DNA of 5,124 nt from Deltaproteobacteria bacterium (GCA_020355145.1 CP070660.1:606535-611658); one strand, 5' to 3'. Counted from the first letter of the stretch, positions 1-5,124 are shown. The notes: generated by a model from the letters alone, not told the origin. Program-made: numbers and translations.

Positions 1-10
1 GAATTGTTTG

Positions 11-532
11 ATGGAACGAAAGATGCAGAGCCTGGCGAGCTTGGGCACGAGGAATTTCACTGTATATTTGGATGAGGTGAGCTTAAAGGACGGGACTGTA
101 AGCAAGAGGATCTGTATTGATCATCCACAGGCCGCGGCAATTGTCCCCTTTATCTCGGACAACGAGATTATCATGGTAAGGCAGTACAGGTATGCCCTAA
201 AAGGGGAGACCCTTGAGATTCCTGCAGGTAAGATGGATAAGGGTGAGGGCCCTGAGGAATGTATCAAAAGGGAGTTGGTGGAGGAGACAGGCTTTGAGGC
301 AAGATCTATTAAATGGCTCTATACCTATGCCCCGGCTATCGGATACTCTAATGAGCTTATCCATCTCTATTTAGGCAAGGATCTAAAGAAGTTAGAAAGA
401 AAGACTGACGAGAAAGAGATATCATCCCTGGAGATCTTGACCATTGAAGAGGTGCTAGGGATGATCAGGAACCATGAGATAGTTGATAGTAAGACAATTA
501 TAGCCCTGGCCTTTATTAGGCCACTGGTCTAA
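11..532 (+). CDS. Nudix hydrolase, ADP-ribose pyrophosphatase type
   Basis: This 173-residue cytosolic enzyme probably hydrolyses ADP-ribose or a related nucleoside-diphosphate sugar to AMP plus a sugar phosphate, using bound Mg2+. A complete Nudix box (G-x5-E-x7-RELxEExGF) spans residues 73-95: G73, E79, R87-E88, the metal-binding E91-E92, and G94. Just before it lie VRQYRY (56-61) and LEIPAGK, and after it APAIGYSNE (107-115, with P108 and E115); these flanking motifs are typical of the ADP-ribose pyrophosphatase branch rather than MutT. Length suits the family. The start is uncertain: a TTG at 8 is directly followed by ATG at 11, and the frame stays open to the left edge, so no ribosome binding site can be judged and the true start may lie outside. 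The exact substrate cannot be read from sequence; other NDP-sugars are possible. The gene ends at TAA, convergent with the rhodanese gene. Confidence 0.9.
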   Translation: MERKMQSLASLGTRNFTVYLDEVSLKDGTVSKRICIDHPQAAAIVPFISDNEIIMVRQYRYALKGETLEIPAGKMDKGEGPEECIKRELVEETGFEARSIKWLYTYAPAIGYSNELIHLYLGKDLKKLERKTDEKEISSLEILTIEEVLGMIRNHEIVDSKTIIALAFIRPLV

Positions 533-558
533 GGAAAATTCCTTCCGCGGAAAATCAT

Positions 559-571
559 GGGGCGAAGCCCC
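559..571. terminator. GC-rich hairpin between convergent genes
   Basis: GGGGC-GAA-GCCCC forms a 5-bp all-GC stem between the Nudix stop (532) and the rhodanese stop (582). On the minus strand it follows the rhodanese stop by about 10 bases and is followed by ATGATTTTCC, a poor U-tract. On the plus strand no U-run follows. CGAAG (563-567) could instead pair with CTTCG (575-579), a mutually exclusive fold. Two more short palindromes lie upstream: AAGGAA/TTCCTT (531-544) and TTCCGCGGAA (543-552). A shared terminator is plausible from position, but the weak U-tracts keep confidence low. Confidence 0.35.
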
Positions 572-581
572 TAACTTCGGT

Positions 582-1211
582 CTACTTCTTTTTCTTTTCC
601 TCTTTCGGAGCCTTATCAGGGGGGTAGATATATTTGCTATTTATATCATAGGTCCAGGGAAGGCCCCACCACTGCCAGCCATCAAAACGGCGGTGATTCA
701 AAGTAGGGATCTTGTTTCTTTTAGTCAGTTGCCTGTAAAATTTATGCCTGTTCTCGTCTTCAAAGTAGGGAAAAGGGGCGCCCTCAAATCCATCCTTTAC
801 GTTGTAGATGTTTTTAAAGCCGTTCTTTATAAGCTCCTTAGCTGCTAAGATGCTCCTGGTGCCATCCCTGCATAGTATAAGGAGATTGTTTGTCTTTTGA
901 AATTTCTTGCTTATCTCTTGCACAAAGGATCTATTTTTATTATTGAATTCATATATCCAGCCGTCTCCCTTTTTTCCAAGTTTGCCAGTCCAAATGAAGT
1001 AAGGATAGAGATAGGCCATTGGTGGATGACCTATCAATTGATATTCCGCCCTTGTTCTAACATCAATCAGATATGTATTAGGAACGGTATTGAGCATGTC
1101 ATAGGCCTCAATGGATAAGATATTTTTTGGTTCCTGTGCCGAAGCCCATATCTGCAAAAGGGTAGTTAAACAAATGAAAGACCCTAGCAGAATACAGAGC
1201 AATTTCTTCAT
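582..1211 (-). CDS. Exported rhodanese-like protein with Trp-rich tail
   Basis: This is a 209-residue protein with a Sec signal peptide: K2-K3, a hydrophobic core at about 4-22, and a likely signal peptidase I site after ASA (23-25). The mature protein should be periplasmic or otherwise extracytoplasmic. A single rhodanese domain occupies roughly 30-147: LIDVRTRAEY (48-57), the active-site loop CRDGTRS (114-120) with nucleophile C114, then an AAKEL helix and a VKDGFEG ending (138-144). Rhodaneses carry sulfur as a cysteine persulfide; the donor and acceptor here are unknown. Two things depart from a minimal rhodanese. The usual GHIPGA loop reads GHPPMAYLYP, followed by an insert at about 73-100. 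After the domain is a tail of about 60 residues with a Trp-rich patch, DGWQWWGLPW (177-186), and a lysine-rich end. The ATG is the first start after an in-frame stop at 1233-1235. Its own promoter lies upstream; no partner gene is adjacent in the same direction. Confidence 0.88.
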   Translation of the reverse strand: MKKLLCILLGSFICLTTLLQIWASAQEPKNILSIEAYDMLNTVPNTYLIDVRTRAEYQLIGHPPMAYLYPYFIWTGKLGKKGDGWIYEFNNKNRSFVQEISKKFQKTNNLLILCRDGTRSILAAKELIKNGFKNIYNVKDGFEGAPFPYFEDENRHKFYRQLTKRNKIPTLNHRRFDGWQWWGLPWTYDINSKYIYPPDKAPKEEKKKK

Positions 1212-1224
1212 ATTAATTAGCTTT

Positions 1225-1230
1225 CTCCTT
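1225..1230 (-). promoter_or_regulatory. Ribosome binding site of the rhodanese gene
   Basis: The minus strand reads AAGGAG here, 13 bases before the ATG at 1211. The spacing is longer than ideal, but this is the only Shine-Dalgarno match, and an in-frame stop at 1233-1235 rules out a start further upstream. Confidence 0.55.
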
Positions 1231-1267
1231 AGCTATTGCTATCTGTTTCGTGTAACATTACGAATGA

Positions 1268-1295
1268 ATTAAACAAAGTTGTCTCTATTTGTCAA
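1268..1295 (-). promoter_or_regulatory. Sigma-70 type promoter of the rhodanese gene
   Basis: On the minus strand TTGACA (1290-1295, perfect -35) is followed after 16 bases by TTTAAT (1268-1273, 5 of 6 to the -10 consensus). Transcription would start near 1261, leaving a leader of about 50 bases before the ATG. This suggests expression by the housekeeping sigma factor; no operator was recognised over it. Confidence 0.65.
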
Positions 1296-1374
1296 TAAAA
1301 AATCTCTATTGCTTTTGCTTGATCTCGCTACTTGTGTTTTTGTGTTTGCTGTGTTTGTTGGGTTGATCACTTAA

Positions 1375-1390
1375 GATTGAGGGATTGAGG
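1375..1390 (+). repeat. Perfect tandem 8-bp repeat upstream of the DUF362 gene
   Basis: GATTGAGG occurs twice back to back (1375-1382, 1383-1390), followed by a degenerate third unit, AATTTAGG (1391-1398). The block lies 70-86 bases before the DUF362 ATG, in the right place for a regulator site or part of the promoter: TTGAGG at 1377-1382 could be a weak -35 box, but no good -10 follows. The repeat is certain; a regulatory role is inference. Confidence 0.5.
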
Positions 1391-1446
1391 AATTTAGGAA
1401 TTATTACAACTTTAGCTCACTTTGATTTTGTGGGCTTTGTTGGGAT

Positions 1447-1454
1447 AGGAAGGA
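1447..1454 (+). promoter_or_regulatory. Ribosome binding site of the DUF362 gene
   Basis: AGGAAGGA ends 6 bases before the ATG at 1461. An in-frame TAG at 1455-1457 lies between the two, so 1461 is the first start codon available in this frame. Confidence 0.75.
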
Positions 1455-1460
1455 TAGATT

Positions 1461-2570
1461 ATGACAGTAAGTAGGGTATTTTTTTCCGATTTGAGGGCCA
1501 CTGCAAGAGAAAATATACTTGCAAAGCTATCCCGACTCTTAAACGAGGCGGGTATAGATAAAAGGGTAAGGTCGCGCGATCTCGTGGCTATCAAGCTTCA
1601 TTTTGGGGAGAGGGGTAATACTGGCTTTATAAGGCCCATCTTCATCCGCCGGATAGTAGAAAGGATAAGGGAATTGGGTGGTTTCCCCTTCCTAACTGAT
1701 ACCAATACCCTCTATCAAGGGTCAAGAAGTCATAGTGTCTCTCATGTAGTGACTGCTATAGAGAATGGTTTTGCCTATCCCGTAGTCAATGCCCCCATTA
1801 TTATCGCTGATGGCCTGAGGGGTTCATCCTCGGTTCAGGTAAGGATAGATCAGGAGGTTTTTAAGTCGGTGGATATAGGCAAGGACATAGCAGAGGCGGA
1901 TGTATTGATAGGTGTTGCCCACTTCAAGGGACACGAGCTCACGGGTTTTGGGGGGACAATTAAAAATATTGGTATGGGTTGTGCCTCCAGGCATGGCAAA
2001 CTTGAACAGCACTCTGATCTTTCACCTAAGATAAATAAGAAGAGATGTATTGGATGTGGTGAGTGTGTAGAGCACTGTCCACAGGAGGCTATTTCCATTG
2101 AGGAGGAAAAGGCCGCTATTGATCCTGAAAGGTGTATTGGCTGTGGTGAATGCATCATCATCTGCCCCAATTCAGCGATCAATGTTCAATGGGGCAGGGA
2201 TATACCTATTATACAGAAAAAGATGGTGGAGTATGCATTTGGGGTCCTTAAGGAAAAGGAAGGAGGGGCACTCTTCATTAACTTCCTGACCCAGATATCA
2301 CCATTGTGCGACTGCTACAGATATACAGAGGCCTCAATAGTGCCTGATATCGGTATTATGGCATCCACTGACCCAGTAGCCATTGATCAGGCCTCGGTCG
2401 ATATGGTTAACCAGCAGACTGTGTTAAATGGTTCATCCCTTAAAATAGCCACTAGGCCAGGTGAGGACAAATTTCGTGGTCTTTATCCTGACATAGATTG
2501 GGGATTTCAACTCGATTACGCCCAGAAGATAAGATTAGGGACCCGTGATTATGAATTGATAAAGATCTAA
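1461..2570 (+). CDS. DUF362 protein with two [4Fe-4S] ferredoxin motifs
   Basis: This is a 369-residue cytosolic iron-sulfur protein of the DUF362 family; its reaction is not established and I do not assign one. The N-terminal half (about 1-190) carries the family's conserved stretches: VAIKLHFGERGNTGFI (42-57), FLTDTNTLY (77-85), GVAHFKGHELTGFGG (151-165) and IKNIGMGCASR (167-177). A bacterial-type dicluster ferredoxin insert follows: C196-x2-C199-x2-C202-x3-C206-P and C225-x2-C228-x2-C231-x3-C235-P, enough to bind two [4Fe-4S] clusters. The DUF362 fold then resumes, with GIMASTDPVAIDQASVD (298-314) near the end. There is no signal peptide. An extra pair, C283 and C285 (PLCDCY), sits after the ferredoxin insert and could be a ligand or redox pair. 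An electron-transfer or metallo-enzyme role is likely from the clusters. It appears to be a single-gene unit with a good ribosome binding site; no strong terminator follows. Confidence 0.9.
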   Translation: MTVSRVFFSDLRATARENILAKLSRLLNEAGIDKRVRSRDLVAIKLHFGERGNTGFIRPIFIRRIVERIRELGGFPFLTDTNTLYQGSRSHSVSHVVTAIENGFAYPVVNAPIIIADGLRGSSSVQVRIDQEVFKSVDIGKDIAEADVLIGVAHFKGHELTGFGGTIKNIGMGCASRHGKLEQHSDLSPKINKKRCIGCGECVEHCPQEAISIEEEKAAIDPERCIGCGECIIICPNSAINVQWGRDIPIIQKKMVEYAFGVLKEKEGGALFINFLTQISPLCDCYRYTEASIVPDIGIMASTDPVAIDQASVDMVNQQTVLNGSSLKIATRPGEDKFRGLYPDIDWGFQLDYAQKIRLGTRDYELIKI

Positions 2571-2637
2571 AGGTTGACGCCTCTCTCCCTATCTAGATGT
2601 TTAATCTCCCTCCTGGCTTTGGCCCCTTTTTCTTATT

Positions 2638-2666
2638 TTGACATTCACGATATTTAAATATAGCAT
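2638..2666 (+). promoter_or_regulatory. Orphan promoter-like sequence
   Basis: A perfect TTGACA (2638-2643) is followed after 17 bases by TAGCAT (2661-2666), which keeps the three most conserved -10 positions but matches only 4 of 6. It points right, into sequence without a plus-strand gene until 3286. It could make a small RNA antisense to the 65-residue gene, or it may be chance. Confidence 0.3.
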
Positions 2667-2699
2667 AGCTAAAAATAGGTAATGCGGGGAGGATGCTAT
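2660..2699. repeat. 7-bp inverted repeat
   Basis: ATAGCAT (2660-2666) and ATGCTAT (2693-2699) are perfect reverse complements, 26 bases apart. The left arm overlaps the candidate -10 box of the orphan promoter. It could form a stem at the 5' end of a transcript, or be two half-sites; the AT-rich arms make chance possible. Confidence 0.35.
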
Positions 2700-2828
2700 T
2701 TAGAGGATCATTGAGATAGAGGGTAATGTTCTTGGAGAAAGGGGGGTGAATATCAGAGAAGAGGTGTGGCCAGGATATTAATAGGGGTTGAGATGCTCAC
2801 CAATTTTACCCTTGTAAGGTGGCGGGAT

Positions 2829-3026
2829 TCAATTCTTTGATGGCATGGGATTCAGAAGGGGTGATATGATCAATCTCGAATTTAAGATCGAGGATTGACC
2901 GCTGGATCTTTTTTGATAGTCCAGAAACTCCGCACACCTATCCTTAAAACGACATCTTTCCTGGCATATTCTAATATCTATTCGAGGATTACTCTTCTTC
3001 CTCAGGCAAAATATATAATCAGCCAT
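2829..3026 (-). CDS. Small Cys-rich protein, 65 residues, probable metal binder
   Basis: I do not recognise a named family, but several signs say this is a real gene. The ATG at 3026 is preceded by AAGGAGG (minus strand, 3031-3037), 4 bases away. No other ATG, GTG or TTG lies between it and the in-frame stop at 3054-3056. A promoter with a perfect TTGACA lies about 65 bases upstream. The protein has four cysteines, C7-x13-C21-x3-C25-x5-C31, in a basic N-terminal half that includes ICQERC and CRFKDRC. This spacing suits a zinc site or a small Fe-S site. The remaining 34 residues are Ser, Leu and Pro rich with no motif and may be poorly conserved. There is no signal peptide or membrane segment. 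It lies alone on the minus strand between two plus-strand genes. A possible role in nucleic acid or protein binding is only a guess. Confidence 0.65.
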   Translation of the reverse strand: MADYIFCLRKKSNPRIDIRICQERCRFKDRCAEFLDYQKRSSGQSSILNSRLIISPLLNPMPSKN

Positions 3027-3030
3027 TAGC

Positions 3031-3037
3031 CCTCCTT
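3031..3037 (-). promoter_or_regulatory. Consensus Shine-Dalgarno of the Cys-rich gene
   Basis: The minus strand reads AAGGAGG, a full match to the anti-Shine-Dalgarno of 16S rRNA, 4 bases before the ATG. It is the strongest ribosome binding site in the window and is a main reason for accepting this short ORF. Confidence 0.75.
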
Positions 3038-3045
3038 TTAGAGGT

Positions 3046-3150
3046 AAACTTATTTATAATTAAATATATTTAAATTAGAATTATTATATTTAATATCATA
3101 AAGAAATTAATATGTCAAATATTTTTATCAAAATATTAAGAATAATTAAA
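3046..3150. other. AT-rich tract, about 8% G+C
   Basis: Only 8 of these 105 bases are G or C, against a far more balanced composition elsewhere. The tract has many A and T runs, and no ORF. It holds the promoter of the 65-residue gene and separates it from the LolA-like gene. Such DNA is often curved and easily melted, and can bind nucleoid proteins; that role is inferred. Confidence 0.7.
3090..3118 (-). promoter_or_regulatory. Sigma-70 type promoter of the Cys-rich gene
   Basis: On the minus strand TTGACA (3113-3118) is followed after 17 bases by TATTAA (3090-3095, 4 of 6). It lies within the AT-rich tract, which may act like an UP element or ease melting. The predicted leader is roughly 55-60 bases. 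Several TATAAT-like strings nearby make the exact -10 uncertain. Confidence 0.55.
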
Positions 3151-3170
3151 AAGGGATCATCTTATCCCTT
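3151..3170 (-). terminator. Hairpin with minus-strand U-tract
   Basis: AAGGGAT (3151-3157) and ATCCCTT (3164-3170) form a 7-bp stem with a 6-base loop. Read on the minus strand the stem runs into TTTTTAATTATT, a fair intrinsic terminator shape though the stem has only three G-C pairs. No minus-strand gene ends here; it would block antisense read-through toward the promoter of the 65-residue gene. Confidence 0.35.
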
Positions 3171-3229
3171 AAAGAAAGGCTAAAGGATAAAGAAGATTGA
3201 AGCGGATAGGGTCTTCGCCTGGCTTTACC

Positions 3230-3259
3230 TTGAGCAGAGAAGACAGGAATAGGTTTAAT
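3230..3259 (+). promoter_or_regulatory. Candidate promoter of the LolA-like gene and priA
   Basis: TTGAGC (3230-3235, 4 of 6) and TTTAAT (3254-3259, 5 of 6) are 18 bases apart. Transcription would begin near 3266, giving a short leader of about 20 bases before the ATG at 3286. It is the best plus-strand candidate just ahead of this gene pair. Confidence 0.4.
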
Positions 3260-3285
3260 GAGTTGGTCATCCAGATGGATCAGAC

Positions 3286-4086
3286 ATGGAAAGAATATCA
3301 AACTTCCTGATTTATATATCTTTAATTACTGTAGTTACCTTACCATCGATCGGACTACCATATATACTGCCTTCAACTCAGATTATCCAGTTTATGACCA
3401 ATAAATTCGGTGAGATCCATACACTAAAGATAATCCAACATACTAAGGCTAAGGACCTAAGTGAGGAAGAAGAAAGGGTTTTTGGGGAGATTATCTATTT
3501 GAAGTCTCCTCATCTATATAGGTCAGAGATTGTGGGACAACCTGGTAAACGCCTCATAATCCGTAACGGAACAAGGACCTTGAGGATTATCAACGGGACT
3601 ATCAACTATGATGGGGAGAGCCGGGATCTCCTCTATCGTTTTCTTCTTTTAGCCCAAGGCCCAAGACGATTATCGGAAAGGCTTAAACTAATAGGTTTAG
3701 ACCTCGAAAAGGTATCCCTAACGAGGTTTGACGGGAGAATAGCATACCTAATTGGGGATAAAGAAGAATGGAGTCCCAGACTTCTTGTTGATAAGGACCT
3801 ATTTTTACCCCTACTTCTAAGATATAGCAATGTCATCGTCCATTTTTCCGATTACAGGGAGTTCAGGGAGCAGACCTGGTATCCCTTCAAGATCGTCTAT
3901 TCATTTGAAGATGGTATTGAGGAGGAATACAACGTAAAGGATATCATAGTAAACCCACCTATTGATCTATCTCTATTTGATATACCCTGGATCAGGACCC
4001 AATTTGGTGTGAGTGAGTATAACTCGGAGAGGCCGGAATCAGAGATCCGCGGCCCTGAGCAGGAGATTCAAGAAAATATCGAATGA
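3286..4086 (+). CDS. LolA-like exported or membrane-anchored protein
   Basis: This 266-residue protein starts with a hydrophobic stretch (about 6-28) and continues as a soluble, beta-rich domain. The pattern FGEIHTLKIIQHTK (41-54), then GEIIYLKSPHLYRSEI (67-82), RLIIRNGTRTLRIINGTINY (89-108), WSPRLLVDKDLFLPLLLRY (162-180), and the late WYPFKIVYSF (198-207) recalls the half-barrel of LolA/LolB and related lipoprotein-sorting proteins; the match is by fold pattern, not by a catalytic motif. There is no lipobox cysteine and no clear AxA cleavage site, so an uncleaved N-terminal anchor is possible. The tail after about 243 is acidic and Glu-rich (ESEIRGPEQEIQENIE). Stops in frame at 3250, 3256 and 3259 make ATG 3286 the only start, although its ribosome binding site is weak (GGA at 3277-3279). 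It precedes priA by 87 bp and is probably co-transcribed. A role in lipoprotein or lipid handling in the envelope is inferred. Confidence 0.65.
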   Translation: MERISNFLIYISLITVVTLPSIGLPYILPSTQIIQFMTNKFGEIHTLKIIQHTKAKDLSEEEERVFGEIIYLKSPHLYRSEIVGQPGKRLIIRNGTRTLRIINGTINYDGESRDLLYRFLLLAQGPRRLSERLKLIGLDLEKVSLTRFDGRIAYLIGDKEEWSPRLLVDKDLFLPLLLRYSNVIVHFSDYREFREQTWYPFKIVYSFEDGIEEEYNVKDIIVNPPIDLSLFDIPWIRTQFGVSEYNSERPESEIRGPEQEIQENIE

Positions 4087-4096
4087 CAAGCTAAGA

Positions 4097-4228
4097 ATGG
4101 GACCAAGGATACTGCGAGTTTTAGCTTGTCTCTTTCTGGGTTTAGTAATTATAGAAACCGTGTACTATCTACCATGGTTGAGGCTTCAGAAAAGATTTAT
4201 GCACAGGTTGCTGTGGCCCTTCCGGTAA
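4097..4228 (+). CDS. Possible 43-residue single-TM protein overlapping priA start
   Basis: Between the LolA-like stop and the priA start, a different frame from both encodes a 43-residue peptide from ATG 4097 to TAA 4226-4228. It has a basic start (MGPRILR), a clear hydrophobic segment (about 8-24, LACLFLGLVIIETVYYL) and a basic end, so a membrane peptide is credible. It overlaps the first 55 bases of priA. Against it: no good ribosome binding site (only CTAAGA upstream), a longer open frame back to 4013 antiphase to the LolA-like gene, and no family I know. It may be a chance ORF in the spacer, or a leader coupled to priA translation. Confidence 0.25.
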   Translation: MGPRILRVLACLFLGLVIIETVYYLPWLRLQKRFMHRLLWPFR

Positions 4229-5124
4229 ACGGAACATTCACCTATACAGTAACAGGTGATCTTAAAGAGAAGGTTGGGGTGGGGAGAAGGGTCCTTATTT
4301 CCTTCTCCGGCAGGAAGGTAACTGGCTATATCCTCAGGATTATCCCACCTGAAGATAGAAGGGGTTTAAAGGATGTACTGAATATTATTGACCCATACCC
4401 ACTTTTCCCTCCAAATATGGTTGAATTCTTTGAATGGCTATCCAACTACTACCTATATCCAATCGGCATGATAATTAAAACAGCCCTTCCAACAGGCCTA
4501 AATGTGAATATCCCGGATGGCAAGGAAATGGCCCCTAAGGGATGGCTAGACAGGGTTGGCATCTTAAAAAGGGTTTTCATCACCGTCAGGAAGGGGGTCA
4601 CTATCGACAGGTCATTTTTTGACCCTAAAAGGGCACCAAGAAATGAACGTGAGTTCTTGGAGATGATTATCCAAAGGAGAGAGATCTCCTTACGTGAGGC
4701 AAGAGAGACCTTTAATAATGGGGCCTACCTCGTGGATAAATGGGTTAAGAAGGGCCTCCTGAAGAGATCTCTAAGGCCAGTTGTAAGGGACATAGAAGGT
4801 GAGGGAGTCTTTATCTCCCCAGACCCACCACCTCTAAATTCAAAACAGAGGGAGGTCTTAGAGAAGATAACGGGAAAACTCAGGGAAGGTTCCTTTTTTA
4901 CCTATCTCCTGCATGGTGTAACTGGCAGTGGGAAAACAGAGGTCTACTATCATGCAGTCAAGGTTGCTAATGAGCTCGGGCGACAATCCATAATAATGGT
5001 GCCGGAGATCGCCTTGACTGTTTCGCTGGCATCTCTTTTTAAGGCCCGCCTTAGAGATAGGGTGGCTATCCTTCACAGCGCTCTTTCCATGGGAGAGAGA
5101 TACGATCAATGGATCAGGATAGCA
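4174..5124 (+). CDS. priA: Primosomal protein N' (PriA), N-terminal part
   Basis: PriA is the DEXH-type DNA helicase that recognises stalled forks and D-loops and reloads the replicative helicase. The window holds its first 317 codons with no stop; the C-terminal half, including the zinc-binding cysteines, lies beyond the right edge. Residues 8-105 form the 3'-DNA-binding domain (IYAQVAVALPVNGTFTY, then GRRVLISFSGRKVTGY). Residues about 150-200 fit the winged-helix region (REISLREARETF, LVDKWVKKGLL). The helicase core begins near 220 with LNSKQREVLEKI. Walker A is GVTGSGKTE (248-256, K254), followed by VPEIALT (276-282) and HSALSMGER (301-309). ATG 4174 leaves about eight residues before the conserved start, as usual, though no Shine-Dalgarno is visible. 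TTG 4126 is the only in-frame alternative start noted upstream and is less likely. The frame reads back to the LolA-like stop at 4084, so coupling or read-through from that gene may supply translation. Confidence 0.95.
   Translation, partial: MVEASEKIYAQVAVALPVNGTFTYTVTGDLKEKVGVGRRVLISFSGRKVTGYILRIIPPEDRRGLKDVLNIIDPYPLFPPNMVEFFEWLSNYYLYPIGMIIKTALPTGLNVNIPDGKEMAPKGWLDRVGILKRVFITVRKGVTIDRSFFDPKRAPRNEREFLEMIIQRREISLREARETFNNGAYLVDKWVKKGLLKRSLRPVVRDIEGEGVFISPDPPPLNSKQREVLEKITGKLREGSFFTYLLHGVTGSGKTEVYYHAVKVANELGRQSIIMVPEIALTVSLASLFKARLRDRVAILHSALSMGERYDQWIRIA

Larger units (their letters stand above)
2571..2828. other. Non-coding stretch after the DUF362 gene
   Basis: No frame on either strand gives an ORF with a credible start and ribosome binding site. 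The longest stop-free run that looks like coding is 23 codons on the plus strand (about 2704-2772), with no ATG start. T-rich sequence at 2627-2639 follows only a 3-bp GGC/GCC stem, too weak to call a terminator. A promoter-like pair, a 7-bp inverted repeat (listed separately) and a small bulged hairpin (CACC 2798-2801 with GGTG 2818-2821, TTAC 2806-2809 with GTAA 2814-2817) are the only structure seen. Confidence 0.6.

Noticed and set aside
897..1118. Plus-strand ORF of 73 codons inside the rhodanese gene
   Set aside because: It lies wholly antisense to a well-supported rhodanese domain and has no known motif.
1850..2182. Minus-strand ORF of 110 codons, rich in Cys, Ser and Pro
   Set aside because: It is antisense to the two ferredoxin motifs of the DUF362 gene; its composition follows from the opposite strand's Cys/Gly codons, and it has no convincing start signal.
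2615..2639. GGC-TTTG-GCC followed by a T-rich run, as a terminator for the DUF362 gene
   Set aside because: The stem has only three base pairs; the T-rich run alone is not enough.
2870..2898. Inverted repeat TCAATCTCGA / TCGAGGATTGA (one bulge)
   Set aside because: It lies within the coding part of the 65-residue gene, not at a gene end, and lacks a U-tract; most likely incidental, though it could fold in the mRNA.
3184..3252. Plus-strand run RIKKIEADRVFAWLYLEQRR before a TAG, looking like the end of a gene
   Set aside because: Only 22 codons between stops with no ATG, GTG or TTG start, and no upstream sequence in other frames joins it; a gene remnant is possible but cannot be supported.
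4013..4096. Upstream extension of the 43-residue frame to ATG 4013
   Set aside because: This part overlaps the C-terminal coding region of the LolA-like gene in another frame and gives an Arg-rich, motif-free sequence typical of a shadow.
4858..5109. Minus-strand ORF of 83 codons
   Set aside because: It is antisense to the conserved Walker A and VPEIALT region of priA.

Overview
The window looks like ordinary chromosome from an anaerobic Gram-negative bacterium, most simply a member of the former Deltaproteobacteria (Desulfobacterota-like). This is an inference from content: an exported rhodanese of a type I associate with sulfur and metal-reducing anaerobes, a DUF362 protein carrying a two-cluster ferredoxin domain, a LolA-like envelope protein beside priA, and heavy use of AGG, ATA and CTA codons at moderate G+C. 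No mobile element, CRISPR array, tRNA or rRNA was seen.

Layout: (1) A Nudix hydrolase of the ADP-ribose pyrophosphatase type (+, 11-532) sits at the left edge. (2) It converges on a secreted rhodanese-like protein (-, 582-1211), with a GC-rich hairpin between the two genes. (3) A 249-bp divergent intergenic region holds a good promoter for the rhodanese and a perfect tandem 8-bp repeat on the side facing the next gene. (4) A DUF362/4Fe-4S protein (+, 1461-2570) follows. (5) Then comes a sparse 715-bp stretch. Its one convincing gene is a 65-residue Cys-rich protein (-, 2829-3026) with a consensus Shine-Dalgarno and a consensus -35 box set in a 105-bp tract of about 8% G+C. The flank at 2571-2828 holds an orphan promoter-like sequence and an inverted repeat. 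(6) A LolA-like exported or membrane-anchored protein (+, 3286-4086) is followed after 87 bp by the N-terminal 317 codons of PriA (+, 4174 to the window end). The priA reading frame is open at the right edge.

How the genes relate: the LolA-like gene and priA are probably co-transcribed. The others appear to be single transcription units: PriA restarts replication forks, the Nudix enzyme clears nucleoside-diphosphate sugars, and the rhodanese and DUF362 protein point to sulfur or redox chemistry. I see no multi-gene novel system. The item most worth following is the small Cys4 protein, because start, ribosome binding site and promoter all agree on a real gene whose function I do not recognise.
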